The notes beneath the pieces were generated by a model. The model was not told where the DNA came from. It was given only the letters and a program-made list of their open reading frames with translations, and searched no databases. A program made the position numbers and the translations under genes. From Phaseolus vulgaris (lineage: Eukaryota > Streptophyta > Magnoliopsida > Fabales > Fabaceae): DNA of 64,000 nucleotides. The DNA lies in assembly GCF_000499845.2 (NCBI RefSeq), contig NC_023749.2, forward strand, positions 31,708,924 to 31,772,923, given 5' to 3'. How positions within the stretch are numbered: position 1 is the first letter of the stretch; the number at the start of each line of letters is the position of its first letter. Of the stretch, positions 1 through 11,878 are shown piece by piece.

Positions 1-548
1 GGTGACTTTTTGGGTGCCAACTCATGCCCCCAATCATCTAGTCACTTACTTTGAGAGTGTATCTGCCCTCCTCTCGTACCCTGCACCCGTCTACCCTGGG
101 CGTGACCTTCCTCTTGGGTCGTATCTGTCCCAAAGGCGTCTCTGGGGCGGCAGGGGTACTTCACGAGTCAGGCTGCCCTATACTGGTGTTGTTACTATGG
201 CTTTGAAGCCACATTTCTCTCCTCTTTATTACTGTTCCCTGGTTATACAGGGTTTGGGGCCTTCCCACGGCGTCGCCCCCTCCATGGTCTTTCCTACCCA
301 TGGGTATCGGGGAGCCGCACAGTGATTGCCTTGACTTAATGATATTTGATCTTGGCGACGCCCTCGTCGGGCGACGCCCTCGTCGGGCGACGCCTTCACC
401 TAGGCGACGCCTTGCCTTGGCGACGCTTCCTCTTGGCGATGCTGGCACTTGGCGTCTCTCCACCCAGGCGACGCCCTGCGTTGACTTTGACTCTCCAGGT
501 GTTGACTTTGATCTTGACTTAGTCAACGCCCGGATACGGGACGGTACA
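1..548 (-). repeat. 3' LTR of element A (partial)
   Basis: This segment aligns with about 5444-5967, starting at ggtgactttttgggtgccaa and ending at the same cggatacgggacggtaca terminus. Its right end (CA at 547-548) is the outer LTR terminus on the internal side. The inner sequence that follows is RNase H coding rather than a polypurine tract, which shows an internal deletion. The rest of this LTR lies left of the window. Confidence 0.85.
356..478. repeat. GC-rich ggcgacgcc tandem motif inside the element A LTR
   Basis: The motif ggcgacgcc, and variants such as ggcgacgct and ggcgatgct, recurs every 15-20 bases. It includes two near-perfect 17-bp copies with ctcgtcggg between them. The other LTR carries a shorter, more diverged version at about 5795-5900. 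This looks like local replication slippage in the LTR. Confidence 0.7.
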
Positions 549-812
549 AACTTGATGAAAGCCGCTTCGCATTCGTCAGTCCATGCAAAGCGACTATTTC
601 TTTTAAGGCACTGGAAATATGGGTGCCCCTTCTCTCCTCCGGCAGAGACAAACCTTGATAGTGCCGCCATTCGCCCCGTCAGCTGCTGCACTTCCTTCAC
701 TGATGTCGGGCTTCGCATGGCGATGATTGCTGCGCATTTATCGGGGTTCGCCTCTATTCCCCTCTCCGTGAGCATGAAACCTAGGAACTTACCGGCCTCC
801 ACCCCGAAGACA
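549..812 (-). pseudogene. Element A: RT C-terminus / start of RNase H, joined to LTR
   Basis: Minus-strand translation gives the conserved Tat-type connection region, with motifs [32 protein letters not shown] and [14 protein letters not shown], and ends at DECEAAFIK. The next base on the minus strand is the TG terminus of the LTR. In elements B and C the same stretch continues into RNase H, so about 3 kb of pol plus everything to the LTR is missing. It is split from the rest of RT by the solo LTR at 818-1842. Confidence 0.85.
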
Positions 813-817
813 CACTT

Positions 818-1842
818 TGATGGAGATCAAGCTCAAGAGGACATGGAGGCCAATCAACAAGATCAAGAAGAGGTAGAGGCACAAATGGAGGACGCCCATG
901 GAGGTCAAGGCCCACCTTAAAGGATTACAAGAAGCATGTTCAAAGCTTTAGGAGCTAGGGGACATTTATTTTCTCTTTTTGTAATTTCTTTAGTTGAAGG
1001 TGCTTAGAGGGAAACATTAGAAACCTCTTTTGTTATAGCATCTTTTAGTCTTTAGTTAGGAGTCTTAGGGGGTGTGTGTTAGTAGATAGGTGTAGGAGTA
1101 GAAAAGGAGGCGCCAAAGTGAAGAAAGAGGTCACACCTTCCTCATGCTTTGTTTTAGGCGCAAATTCTAGAAGCTTTTTAGGAGGGAGTTTTTGAATTTG
1201 TGTAGCTTATATTTCAGCACCTTAGGCTATAAATAGAGGTGCTCTCTTTGTATTTTTCAGATTTGAATTTATCTAAAGAAACTATACTCAAAATTGGAGT
1301 GAGCATTGGAGAGCTTTTGAGCCTTCTTCTCTAGTCTTATCTTGAAGGATCATGGTTTCCTCAAGTGGCGGCTTGCACACTCATCTAGGAGCATCCATAC
1401 TTCTAGTGGTGTGATCATCCAACCATTCTTCCATCTTCATGAGCATTCTCTTCTCCTTCCTTTCTTATCTTGTTAATTTCCTTGTCTTAGCTTGTTTCCT
1501 AGTTGATTTGGTTTGGCAATTTCAGCTTGTTTTATATAGCTATGGTTCATTTGTGTTCTTGGCTTTTTTTCATCTTTTCTTCTTCAATTCCAGCAATTTG
1601 ATTCGGTTCCTTACTGTTTTGTGTTGTTAATTAGTGTTTTTGCCTTTCCTCCATCTCTTTTGGTTCAATTTGACAATATGTGGAACATCCAAATGAGTTT
1701 GGGATTTGGTACTAGTTTTTGGTGAGTTCTTGTCTTAGAACAATGATCCAACTCTAAGAAAAGTGCCTCAATAATGTCCAGCTCAAGGTGATTCCTAAGA
1801 ATGTCAAGAATCATTCTCCATATGGCTAGTGGAATCACATCA
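818..1842 (+). mobile_element. Solo LTR in element A RT (TSD cactt)
   Basis: The insertion starts TGATGGAG and ends CACATCA, the normal TG...CA of an LTR. It is flanked by the 5-bp duplication cactt at 813-817 and 1843-1847. Removing it rejoins the RT reading frame of element A. It has a TATA motif (ctataaatag, about 1229) and a gtggcggc motif near 1363 shared with the other solo LTRs at 7523, 33194 and 39475. The first 100 bases are open in the + frame with an acidic, Gln-rich peptide, which suggests that pol runs into the LTR in this family. No internal sequence is present, so it arose by LTR-LTR recombination. Confidence 0.85.
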
Positions 1843-1847
1843 CACTT

Positions 1848-4698
1848 CTCGGGGTTTAGCTTGAGGCGGTACTTGGATATGGTGACAAACAACTCCTCTA
1901 GGTCCGCCACATGCCGCATCCTATCCTTCGACGCCACTACCATATCATCCACGTAGGCGTATACATTCCTCCCTAACAAGGGCGCTAGGACCTTGTCCAT
2001 CAGCCTTTGGTAGGTGGCGCCTGCGTTTTTTAGCCCAAAAGGCATCACCTTGTAACAGTAACTGCTAGTCTCCGTCATGAACGCAATTTTACTCTCGTCT
2101 CTCGGGTGCATTTTGATCTGGTTGTATCCCGAGAATGCATCCAAAAAGCTAAGTATCTTGCAACTGGAGGCACTGTCCACAAGCGCGTCGATGCTGGGTA
2201 GTGGGTACGAGTCCTTCGGGCACGCTTTATTCAAGTCGGTGAAGTCCACGCACATCCTCCACTTCCCATTCGCCTTCTTCACCAGGACGACGTTGGCCAG
2301 CCACTCAGGGTATTGAATCTCCCTGATGTGACCAACACTCAACAGTTTCTGCGTCTCTTCCCTTACCACAAGTTGCCTCTCTTCATTAAACTTTCTCATT
2401 CTTTGTCGCACGGGGCAGACCGTGGCGTCCATGCTAAGGTGATGGCATAGGAAGTCAGGGTCGATGCCGGGCATATCCGAGGCGGACCTTGCGAAAGCAT
2501 CTAAATGGCGTGAAATCACCCCTGCCACCTCTTCCTGCTCTTCTTGGCTCAACAAACGTCCCAGCTTAAACGTTTTGCCGCCTATCTGCCTTTCCACCAT
2601 GTTAGCAGCCGACTGATCCCTGCTATCTTCCTTAATGGGCACCGTCCGGTAGCGCTTTCCATGCGTCGACTCTCCTACGGGCGATGTGTCGTCAGGCCCC
2701 TCCTCCATGTGCGTGTCTGCCTCGGGCGTCGCCCCAACGAGTGTGGCCTGGCCAGGGGTTGACTCCGTGGGCGTCGCCTCAATCAAGGGTTCTATCTCCA
2801 TCATTGTGTCTGCTCTTGGCGGGCGCTCGAACACCATAAACACGCCTTTCTTCGTTTTCAGGCTATTCTCATAACATTTCCGTGCTTCCTCCTGATCCGA
2901 CTTGATGACAATCAACTTGCCGCTGAGATCCGGCAGCTTCATCTTCATATGGCGCGTGGAGGCTACTGCGTTCAGCCTATTCAATGCTGGTCTGCCCAAC
3001 AAGATGTTGTAGGCGGAATTGGCGTTTACGACCAAGTACCGAATGCTTTCGGTACGCGAGGCCTCTCCATCTGTGAACGTTGTCCTCAACTCCAAGTAGC
3101 CTCGGACTTCCACCTGGTTATCTGCAAACCCATATAAGCACCCTGTGTAGGGTCTTAAAAGGTCGGGAGACAACCGCAACTTGTTGAATGTCGACCAGAA
3201 TATGACATCTGCAGAGCTTCCTTGGTCGACAAGAACCCTGTGCACCTTTCTGCCCACCGTGACAACTGAAATGACCACGGGGTCGTTGTCGTGCGGCACA
3301 ACATCCCGCAGATCCGCCCTCGTGAACACGAGGTCTGACTCCCACGGATCACCTGAGATTCTTTCTTCAATTGAGTTGACCCCCCTCGCGTATTTCTTTC
3401 GCTGGGAGGCAGTGGGTCCTCCGCCGGAAAAGCCACCAGCAATGGTATGGACTTCGCCGAGGACAGGCATCTCGTGCGCTTGCTCTTCCGTTGGTGCTGG
3501 CAGGGCCGCTGTCGTGGCGGGCTCTACGACATAATCCTTCAGAAACCCGCTTCTCACCAACTCATCTAGCTGGTAACCCAGCGACAGGCAGTTATCGATG
3601 TGATGACCGAAGGCTTTGTGGAACTCGCACCAAGAGTCTTTGCGAGGCCCTAACACCTTGTCAGTCTTCGCTGGTCGCCTCAACCTTTCAGCTATATTGG
3701 GCACGACAATCAGATCCTTCATTTCCACAACAAAGTTGTACCTCACCGGCCTTGCCCTTTCCCTGGCCGGGCAATCCCCTCCTGCTGGACCCCTGGGCTG
3801 GGATTTTCTGGTCTCATAGGGGCATCTCCCCTCTGGCCTTTTTCTCCCCGTCGTGGTCTCGTTGACCCTAACGGGTTGAGCTCGCGTCTGCGTTCTCGGG
3901 CGTGAGGGTACGACGCTGGTGCGCTTCTCACACACCTCTCCCTCGGAGGCGATATGTTCCACCGCCCGACGCCGTATTTCAGCGAAAGTCCTAGGGCGAT
4001 TGCGAATAATGGATTCGCAAAAAGGGCCGGGGCATACGCCTTTTCTGAATGCGTACACGATCATGGGCTCTTCTGAAGTACCAACTTTTACTACTTGGGC
4101 CCCGAAACGGTTGATGTATTCCTTTAAGGTCGTAGGAAACTGGCGGCGGAGCCTTGTTCGCCAAGTACTGCTCTCTAAACAGCTGCGACAACTGCCGAAA
4201 GGAGGTGATATGGCCGTTTGGAAGGTTGATGAACCAATCCATTGCCATCCCCGTCAAGGTGCTCATAAAGAGCTTGCATCTTGCGGCATCGGAGCCGCCT
4301 ACCAACACCATCTGCGTGTGGAACGCAGTGAGATGCGCCTCGGGGTCCTCCATCCTGGTGAAAATCACCTTTGGTCCCACGAACGTGTAGGGGATTACTG
4401 CATCCAGGATCTCCTGCGAGAAGGGTGTGGAAAACTCCCTTGGTGGGGTGAGACGCTCGGTCTCATCTTGTTCACGTTGCCCTTGGTTATTGTTCAAACC
4501 CCGGCGCAACTCTTCATTCACACGATGGAGCTCTTCGTTTCTCGCGCGCGAGTCTGCGAGATCCGCCTGCATGCGTTCTTGTTCCATCCTCGACTCCGCC
4601 ATCTCATCCTGCAGCCCCCGCATCATTTCCATGACCTGCTGCATGGACATTTCCTCACTCGCAGCGCGCGAGGTACCTTGTCTAGTGGTGGTCCTCAT
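1848..4698 (-). pseudogene. Element A gag-protease-RT polyprotein, broken
   Basis: Gag starts at 4698 with an alpha-helical N-terminus rich in Glu, Arg and Met. It continues through the Retrotrans_gag core (DPEAHLTAFHTQM, AMDWFINLPNGHI). Around 4110-4140 about a dozen codons are lost and the frame shifts, so the second half reads in another frame from about 4064. There the order is a CEFHKAFGHHIDNC zinc-like motif, the protease motif VLVDQGSSADV (about 3205-3240), and RT with the catalytic YVDD at about 1945-1960. A stop does not end RT; the solo LTR interrupts it at 1847. The N-terminal helix of gag is probably a coiled coil. The copy is not functional. Confidence 0.85.
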
Positions 4699-4785
4699 TC
4701 TTCACTGTTTCCTCCAACTTCTGCCAAATGTTATGGTAGCTCCGATAGATCTTCGTTGCTTGTGATGGGACTGATATTTTAAATC

Positions 4786-4804
4786 GGCCCCACGATGGGC
4801 GCCA
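4786..4804 (-). other. Primer-binding site of element A
   Basis: On the minus strand, three bases inside the 5' LTR, the sequence reads TGGCGCCCATCGTGGGGCC. The corresponding sites of elements B (32166-32182, with a changed first base) and C (54595-54614) read TGGCGCCCACCRTGGGGC. I do not assign the priming tRNA. Confidence 0.75.
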
Positions 4805-4806
4805 AA

Positions 4807-5967
4807 TGTTCCGGCCGGTTGACCTGGGACGTCTTTGTGCGCAACCTCACCCGTCAGCTAGGGACACCTTCCCACTGGTTACCTGTGGATTCCTGCAAAG
4901 AAGGACAAAAGGGCGCCCTAGCGGCCGTTTGCACTCCGACGCTTAAGTCAGCTAGCAAGAAACACCAAAAACTCTACACCTCCGTATCGGAGCACCGTGA
5001 ATGGCACTCTGAAGGTGGTCAAAAGAAACTGTGTCTAGTGTATATTTTCTCGTTCTGGCAAACAACCTCCCTCTCTCTAGTCCCTTGTGCGTAGCCTCAA
5101 GACTCGAGCAAGCAACTAGAGTGTGTTTTAGGAAAGTCTGCCAAAAGTCCGAACCCCGTTTCCAACATTCAAGGTTCTATTTAAACTACTCTAGCATTTA
5201 AAGCGTCTTAAAGCGCATTTAGGGTTGTGAAACGTTCAGCGCCGCTTGGAGCATTTAAAGTACCTTAAACGCTCGAAACGTAAACTTTATTAAATAGCTT
5301 TAATTACCTTATACCTGACAAATTAACGTTTCTATTCTGACTTGGCTGCTATTACACGTGGAGGGCCTCACGGCACCGTGACCCCACATGGGGGTATTTC
5401 CTCACGTGAGTCCTCCTACCTGGGAGTGCATCTGCGCAAGGGGTGACTTTTTGGGTGCCAACTCGTGCCCCCAAACCTCTAGTCACTCACTCTGAGAGCG
5501 TATCTACCTTCCTCTCGTACCCTGCACCTGGCTGCCCCTGGGCGTGACCCTTCTCATGAGTCGTAACTAACCTAAGGGCTTCTCTGGGGCGGCATGGGCA
5601 CTTCACGAGTCAGATTGCTCTCCACTAGCGCTATTACTATGGCCTTGAAGCCACCTTTCTCTTCTCTTTATTGCTGCCCCGGGTTATCGGGGTTTGAGGC
5701 CTTCCCACGGCGTCACTCCCTCCAAGGTCTTTCCTACCCATGGGTATCGGGGAGCAACACTGTGGTTGCCTTGCTTTTTTGACACTCTACCTTGGCGACG
5801 CCTGCTCTAGGCGACGTCTTATCTTGGCGATGCTTCCTCTTAGCAACGCCCCGTATGGCGACGCTTGCACTTGGCGTCGCCTCACCTAGGCGACGCCTTA
5901 TGTTGACTTTGACCTCGATGTTGACTTTGACCTTGACTTTGTCAACGCCCGGATACGGGACGGTACA
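4807..5967 (-). repeat. 5' LTR of element A
   Basis: The LTR spans TG at 4807 to CA at 5967 and is about 1161 bp long. Its last 520 bases match window positions 1-548. It is next to the primer-binding site, so it is the 5' LTR of a minus-strand element. The right flank (from 5968) cannot be compared with the left flank because that lies outside the window. Confidence 0.85.
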
Positions 5968-6202
5968 CCTTCTAAAGGTTTCCACCTTTTAAGAGGATTT
6001 TCATCACAAAAATTTATCATTCCCAAACATTCTTTTCAAACTTGATCTGTATATAGAACACCATCTTATGCACTCCCAACACTAAAGGAACATAAGTTGA
6101 GTTCACATTCCAATCCTTGCACTATCTTATATTGAACAAACTAATTATATTATCTACAGGAGTTCTGAATTCGAGGTCGAATTCTCTCGAACTTGGGGGG
6201 CA
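5968..6202 (+). other. 3' internal tail with polypurine tract of a chromovirus-like element (H)
   Basis: A likely intron acceptor (ttatctacag, near 6160) precedes a short coding tail that runs straight into the next LTR. The G-rich tract cttggggggca lies directly before the LTR start at 6203. The same arrangement, acceptor then short pol tail then purine tract then LTR, is seen at 22640-22752 in the gag-only element. The rest of the internal region to the left is absent, replaced by element A. Confidence 0.6.
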
Positions 6203-7213
6203 TGATACAACCCAAGTAGCTATGAAGATGACCAAGGAAGCAAAAGACAAAGCACATGATGAACAATCATCTCAGCGAACAATTCATAACCCTACCAAGG
6301 ATCACATGGACCTCATCAAAGGAGCTGAGCATAAACCAGCACACCAACTATTCTTCCTTTTGGTCTTCTTATCAGATATAAATATGTTGTAAATAATTTG
6401 GGCTCTTTTTAAGGGTCCAAATAGCAAAGATAGGCTAGAATAAGGTGTCTTTAGCATAATAGGGGGTGTAGTTAGCATTTTAGCTTGTTTCTAGCCCTTT
6501 AGAAAGAGATTTTGACCTAGTTTCTAGAAGGACAAGCCTATGGTGCGGGTTTGACTTAGTCAAACCCTAAGGCTGCCCCTTTTTTAGTGTTTCCCATCCT
6601 ACCCTTCATGCTTGTTCTCCAAGGCTCCTTCACCTATAAAGAGGAGGCCTGCCTCATTGTATTTTAGAAGTTGAATTTGAATGAAGTAAATAAACTCTAC
6701 ATAAATTGTGTGAGCTGTTAGTGAGGCTTATGTTCTTAGGTTTAAGGTCTTATCTTGAGTGATTTTGGAAGCTCTCAAGTGGTGTCCAACACACTCATCT
6801 TGGAGCACATCACACTCCAAGTGGCGTGACATTTCTCACCCACCATCTTAAGTTTTCTCATTCCATTTTCCTTTCATTTCTCCATTTCATTTAATGTATT
6901 TGTCTCTTATTCTATTCTTTGCTGCTCTTGGGTTTCGCTCATAATCAAGGTATGGTGCATCATTTGGGAGGCCATGACCACCACTGATGTTAACCTTGTG
7001 CCCATTTTCAATGCCTCAATTGCATCTCATCCTCACCATATCTTGTTTTTCATCTTTGCCTCTGTGAAGTGAACCTTCACACTTACTTAACCACTTGGTT
7101 AAGTTCGTGTCCAGTGGGAATCTTCCTTAGGTCCTCACCATTAATTGTTAAAATCATAATCTTAAGTAAAAGTGTCACCATAAATGAAAATATCTAAAAA
7201 TCAACTCACACCA
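6203..7213 (+). repeat. LTR of element H, flanked by both a PPT and a PBS
   Basis: The LTR starts TGATACAACCC after a polypurine tract. It ends CACACCA two bases before a tggtattcagagc primer-binding site. A TATA motif (cctataaaga, about 6632) lies in its second half. It shares the gtggcgtgac region (about 6820) with the other solo LTRs. An LTR with 3'-type internal sequence on its left and 5'-type internal sequence on its right is what unequal recombination between tandem or adjacent copies leaves behind. Confidence 0.7.
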
Positions 7214-7522
7214 TGTGGTATTCAGAGCTTTGGTTTTTTTAGCTTATCTTGTTTAGAGTTGATTGGCACTTTACTTTCTTGCATCTTTAATTCCTTGTAT
7301 TTACATTCAAACACCTTTAATTCATTGTCTTTACATTCAAGTACCTTTAAATTCTTATCTTTACTTTCAAGCACTTTTAAATTCAGCACTTTATTTTTCT
7401 TGCTTTTAAATTCGGCATTTATGTTATTCAATAGCATTGTTTCGCATTTTAAATGATCCTTTATGTCTTTTATTGTTCTTCCCTTTTTGTCTTGAGTCAT
7501 ATGTTCTTTAGTGTTCTAGGAG
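7214..7522 (+). other. PBS and leader start of element H
   Basis: The sequence tggtattcagagc (7216-7228) resembles the initiator-methionine tRNA type of primer-binding site and equals the one in the gag-only element (18485). About 290 bp of T-rich leader follow, with short degenerate repeats of the cctttaaattc type. It stops abruptly at the start of a solo LTR. No gag or pol follows. Confidence 0.6.
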
Positions 7523-8531
7523 TGATGGAGATCATGTAAGAGAGGATTTCACTAATGGAGGAAGAGGCCATCCACCCAAGCATTTAAAGTTCTTCCTTCT
7601 AGTCTTCTCAAAAATTAAAGAAGAATTAAATAAAGAGAGGACCAAGCCTAAAGCCAACAAGAAGACTACAAGCATTCAAGAATGGGCTCCAATTAATATC
7701 TCTCTTTATAATTTCTTTTGTATAAATTTGTAAATAATATAGAATAGCTTTAGGATGTGCTAAAGAGGGAAACCTAAGATACCTCTTTTGTATAGCACCT
7801 ATAGGCATTAGTTTTAGGAAAATTCTAGAAGGTGTCTCTTCACTCTCCATTTTAGGCACTAGAATTGAAGAGTTAGAAGGCTACCTTGTAAAGCTTCTCT
7901 TGTAAGCTTCTTTTGTAATAAGTGATCGGTCCTTCTCCCTATAAAAGGAGGGCTTGAGTCTTTGAAATAATAGAATTGATTTTGTGAGTAAAGAACCTCT
8001 CCCAAATTGGTGAGTGAAATTGAGAGAGACTTGTGTCTTCTCCTCTTCTAGTCTTATCTTGAGTGCATTCTTGGACTCTCAAGTGGCGGCAACTATACTC
8101 ATCTTGAAGTCATTCATCCTTCAAGTGGCGTGCACATCTCCAAGAGCTCCAACCACATAAGTTTCCTAGTACTTTTCATATTCTTCATCCATTTCCATTC
8201 CAAAACAAACTCTAAAACATGTCTTTGATGTTTCTTGTCTTTTCAATCGGTAGAACTAGTTTGTTTTGTGTTTTTGTTCGGTAGTTTCTTCTAGTTTGCT
8301 GTTCTTGTGGTTTTGATTGTGTTTCCTTGTGTTTTGATCGATTCATTTGTGTTCTTCCTTGTTTTAATCGGTTCATATGCCATAATATGGGTTTCTATAT
8401 GAGTTTGGCTTGGTTACTTGTGTTTTGGTGAGTTCTTGAATGTTAAGAACATTGATCCAATTCTTAAAAAGTGCCTAATCATATTCCAACTCTTGTTGAA
8501 TCCATAACATGTTCATATCATATCCATATCA
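7523..8531 (+). mobile_element. Solo LTR, same family as 818-1842 and 33194-34328
   Basis: It starts TGATGGAGATC and ends CATATCA. Much of it matches 33300-34260, including aaaattaaagaagaatt, a TATA motif (ccctataaaagg, about 7939), the gtggcggc segment (about 8090) and gtgcctaatcatattcc near the end. I find no matching 5-bp duplication. The left flank is element H leader and the right flank is a truncated copia LTR, so the junctions were probably rearranged. Confidence 0.65.
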
Positions 8532-9335
8532 TGTTTGTTTGAAAATCAATCGATTGTTTGTTTGAAAATCTTAACAGAATTTGTTTTGTTAGTTAAGTGT
8601 GCTTTAAATGATTTTCAAACTGAATGCACTCCTATTTTAAATGCTTTGACCAATATTTGAAAGCTATAAATAGTTTGTTAATGTTTTATAACAAACAAGA
8701 AAAGAGAAAAACATATTTGAGTTTTTCAAAGATTGCTTTCAAGATTTGAGTTTTCACCTTTGAGCTTTGGTTTTCTCAAGAGAGAGCGGAATAGGATTAC
8801 ATCTGTATTGATTTCAGTTCATTCTGTAACAAGTGTAATTCGTTCTGAATACTTTGTACATTCTGGTGTTTTAAAGCCAAGAAGGGTTGTGTGCTGTTGA
8901 GGTTGTCAAGATCAACATTCTTGGTGGGTGTGCTGAGCCAAAGGAAGTGTGTTTCTTGAAGGGATCAAGGTCACTTCTTTGGTGGTGTTTGTGTGTAATC
9001 TGTAATTGATTGCTTAGTGGATTGCCCAGTGGATTCTGAGGATTGGATGTAGCTCTTGGTTTAAGAGTGAACCAGTATAAACTGTTTGTGTATCTCTTTC
9101 TTCCCTTGAACTCTTTTAAATTCAGTTGTTATTGTTTTAACTGGTATAAACAACCGATTGTGTCGCAGAAACAACCGATTGTTTTTCTAGTGCTTTGCTG
9201 TTTTGAGGTTTGTTTCTTGGCTAACTGAACTCCTAATCTGGTTTCTTGCAAAGAATTACATTCTAGCTTAAAAAGTTTTCGAAAACCCCCTTTAAACAAT
9301 TCACCCTCTCTCGTTTAAGGCCATACATTCTAACA
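8532..9335 (+). repeat. 5' LTR of A1 (front-truncated)
   Basis: It aligns with the 3' LTR of A1 from about 13824 to 14265 and then with 33165-33193 and 34334-34630. It ends in catacattctaaca, as the 3' LTR does. The first 570 or so bases of the LTR are missing. It contains several copies of the cgattgttt motif discussed in the findings. Confidence 0.75.
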
Positions 9336-9337
9336 AT

Positions 9338-9350
9338 TGGCATCAAGAGC
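9338..9350 (+). other. Primer-binding site of A1
   Basis: The sequence TGGCATCAAGAGC begins two bases after the LTR end. It is close to the initiator-methionine tRNA complement used by many copia elements. Confidence 0.6.
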
Positions 9351-9392
9351 TTGGTACTTGAAAAATAAGTTTGATCCTAAAATCTTTTTTCA

Positions 9393-11080
9393 ATGACTGA
9401 AAAACTACCTTTTGGAGAGGGTGCTTCAATCAACAGACCACCTCTATTCTGTGGTTTGAATTATCAATTCTGGAAAGTTAGAATGAAAATCTTTGTTGAA
9501 TCTCTTGACAAGGGAATTTGGGATGCAATTGAAAATGGCCCTTTTATTCCAAAATTTGAAAAAGATGGATCTTCCATTGAAAAACCTTGGTCTCAATGGA
9601 CTGATTCTGAAAACAAGAAGGTCAAATTTGATTGTATTGCTAAGAACATCATAACATCTGCCTTGAATTCGGATGAATTTTTCAGGATTTCTTAATGCTC
9701 ATCGGCCAAGGAGATGTGGGACACTTTGGAGGTGACTCATGAAGGAACCAATGATGTGAAGAGAGCTAGAAAGCATACTCTAATTCAGGGATATGAATTG
9801 TTTAGAATGCTTAAGGGTGAGTCAATCGCTGAAGTACAAAAGAGGTTCACCCACATCATCAACCACCTTATGAGCCTTGGGAAAACCCTTGATAAAGAAA
9901 AACTAAACATCAAGATACTCAAGTGTCTTGATAGATCATGGCAACCTAAGGTGACAACAATTTCTGCATCAAAAGATTTGACATCCTTGACAACGGCTTC
10001 ATTGTTGGTAAGCTTAGAGAACATGAGTTAGAAATGAATAGACTCAATGTTTAAGAAAGTGAAGACAAGCATGTGAGAAGAATTGTCTTGAAAGCTGCCA
10101 AGCACAAAAGCAAGCAAGAGTCAAGTGATGAAAGTGAAGAAGAAAACCTCAGTTTCCTGTCCAAAAAGTTTAGTAGATTCTTGAAAAGAAATCGCAACAA
10201 AGAAGCCAACAAAGAAAGGTATAGAAACAAGAAAACTAGTGTTCTAACAATTATACTTTCTTTGGTTGTGGTGAACAAGGGCACATAAAAGCTAATTGCC
10301 CAAACAAAGAAAGCACTAAAAAGAAATCAAGCTACAAGGAGAAAAAGGGAAAATCAAGAAGAGCATATATTGCTTGGGATGAATATGAAGTCTCCTAATC
10401 AAGTGAAGATGAAAAGGCAAACATATGCTTGATTGCAGAAGGAGATGATGAGTCATGTAGCTCAAGCAATGTAAGTTCATGTGCTTCCCTAAGTGCTGAA
10501 AATTATAGTAAATTGGTTCAAGCCTTTCAAGAAACTCATGAAGAAGATAACTGATTGGTTCTCTCAAACAACCGATTGAAAGGGCTTAACAACTGACTTG
10601 AAAAGAGGGTTAAGACACTTGAAGAAGAGCTAGAAAAATCAAAAAAATTATTTTGAAAAGCTTGAAAAACATTGAAAAAACTCTTCTCATGTGTGTGACT
10701 CTCTTGTTTGTGAAAAATGTGAAAATCTTGAAAAGAAAGTTCAGTATCTTGTTAGAACTGTGGATAAGCTTTCAAAGGGAAAATCCAACTTTGAGAGTGT
10801 TTTAGCATCTCAAAATTGTGTTTTTTGAAGAGCTGGATTAGGTTTTAATCCACAGAACAAGCAAGATAATTTTTCAAAGAAATTTTCAAAACAGCCAGTA
10901 AAACAATCGATTGTTAAGTCGAAACAACCGGTTGTTACATGCTGTCAGATTCTAAAAATAAGGAAATATTTTGTTCCCATAGGTTTTATGAAGTGGATTC
11001 CCAAAGGTTGTGAGGTTTCAAATGATAAAGATAAATCAAATGGACCCACATTTCTAAGGGGACCAAACCTTATTGCTTGA
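9393..11080 (+). pseudogene. A1 gag (UBN2-type copia gag), decayed
   Basis: The ATG at 9393 opens a gag with the copia/UBN2 pattern: FCGLNYQFWKVRMKIF, then AKEMWDTLEVTHEGTNDVKRARKHTL, and FTHIINHLMSLGK. A stop (taa, about 9693) and several frameshifts break it. Near 10250-10310 lies the single zinc knuckle; its first Cys is replaced by Phe (FFGCGEQGHIKANC instead of C-X2-C-X4-H-X4-C). A low-quality helical region follows (10350-10830) and the recognisable part ends with FMKWIPKG near 11010. The stop codons show that this is not a working gene. Confidence 0.75.
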
Positions 11081-11878
11081 ATTCATTTTTAAGTAGGGAA
11101 ACTAGAAGAACATGAGGCTCTGAGTCATTTGATCAAGCTCTTGGAAGGAAAGGATTAAGACTGGAACTGAATTGAGGATGTATACCAGTCCAAGCCTTTT
11201 CAAAAGTCAAAAGAAACTTCTTGATCACAAACAATGACTCATTGAAGGGACTTCATAAAAGGATAAGACATTCTTTAACTTTGCCTTTGTCTTTCAATTA
11301 CTAATTCATGTTTAATTTTTTTTCTTTGTCAAATGAGCATTAACATCTGTTTTGAACCTTTCTCAGTCTATGCTTGAAATTCTCAATCTACCAACATGCT
11401 GCAGAAAAACAACCGATTGTTTCCTCGAAACAACCGATTGTTTCTTCTCTGACAGCACTGTGAAAGAATTGAATTAATTTCTTTATGCATTCTGTTTGTT
11501 GCAGATCTCAATAATGAAAGGATCTTGAGTCAATAAAGTAGTCTTGAAAGCCTGATTATATTCTGGAGGAAGTTACAAGATGTGATAAAGGAATATATTT
11601 CATATCTTGGAAATTCAAGAGCCTTTATGTCTAGTCAAAGATCACATGTGTTGACCATGTGTTTTCTGCCCTTTTCTGGCGTTTTCTGTGCAATTCTTGG
11701 ACCAGTCTCTTATCTTGTAGACCGAAACCCACAATCACCAAAGGATCAAAGAAGATATCTGAGTTGCTATAAAATCAGTTGCAGCTATTTTCTTTCACAA
11801 AAACAACCAATTGAGCAATCTCTTGCAACATCTCTTTCTCTCCTTGTGTGTGAGCCTTTGGCTCTTTTTTCTTTTATC
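11081..11878 (+). other. A1 gap between gag and env-like ORF, with a TATA-like motif
   Basis: About 800 bp with no ORF of note lie where a 3-kb pol should be. Two close copies of acaaccgattgttt occur at 11408-11446. A TATA-like sequence, ttgctataaaatcag (about 11765), sits about 110 bp before the env-like ATG. Element D also has a TATA-like motif before its env-like ORF. Confidence 0.5.

Larger units (their letters stand above)
1..5967 (-). mobile_element. Element A: old, internally deleted Tat-like Ty3/gypsy retrotransposon (left end outside window)
   Basis: The element reads right to left: 5' LTR 4807-5967, primer-binding site, gag, protease and RT, then a short RT/RNase H remnant joined straight to the 3' LTR (1-548, truncated by the window start). 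The second RNase H, the integrase and the antisense gene found in elements B and C are absent. By eye the two LTRs differ at well over one base in ten, far more than the LTRs of B or C, so this is the oldest of the three Tat-like copies. A solo LTR (818-1842) is inserted in the RT region. Lineage is inferred from protein similarity to B and C, which carry the double RNase H typical of the Tat lineage. Confidence 0.85.

Noticed and set aside
7216..7228. Initiator tRNA gene
   Set aside because: Only the 12-13 bases of a primer-binding site are present, next to an LTR; there is no tRNA fold.
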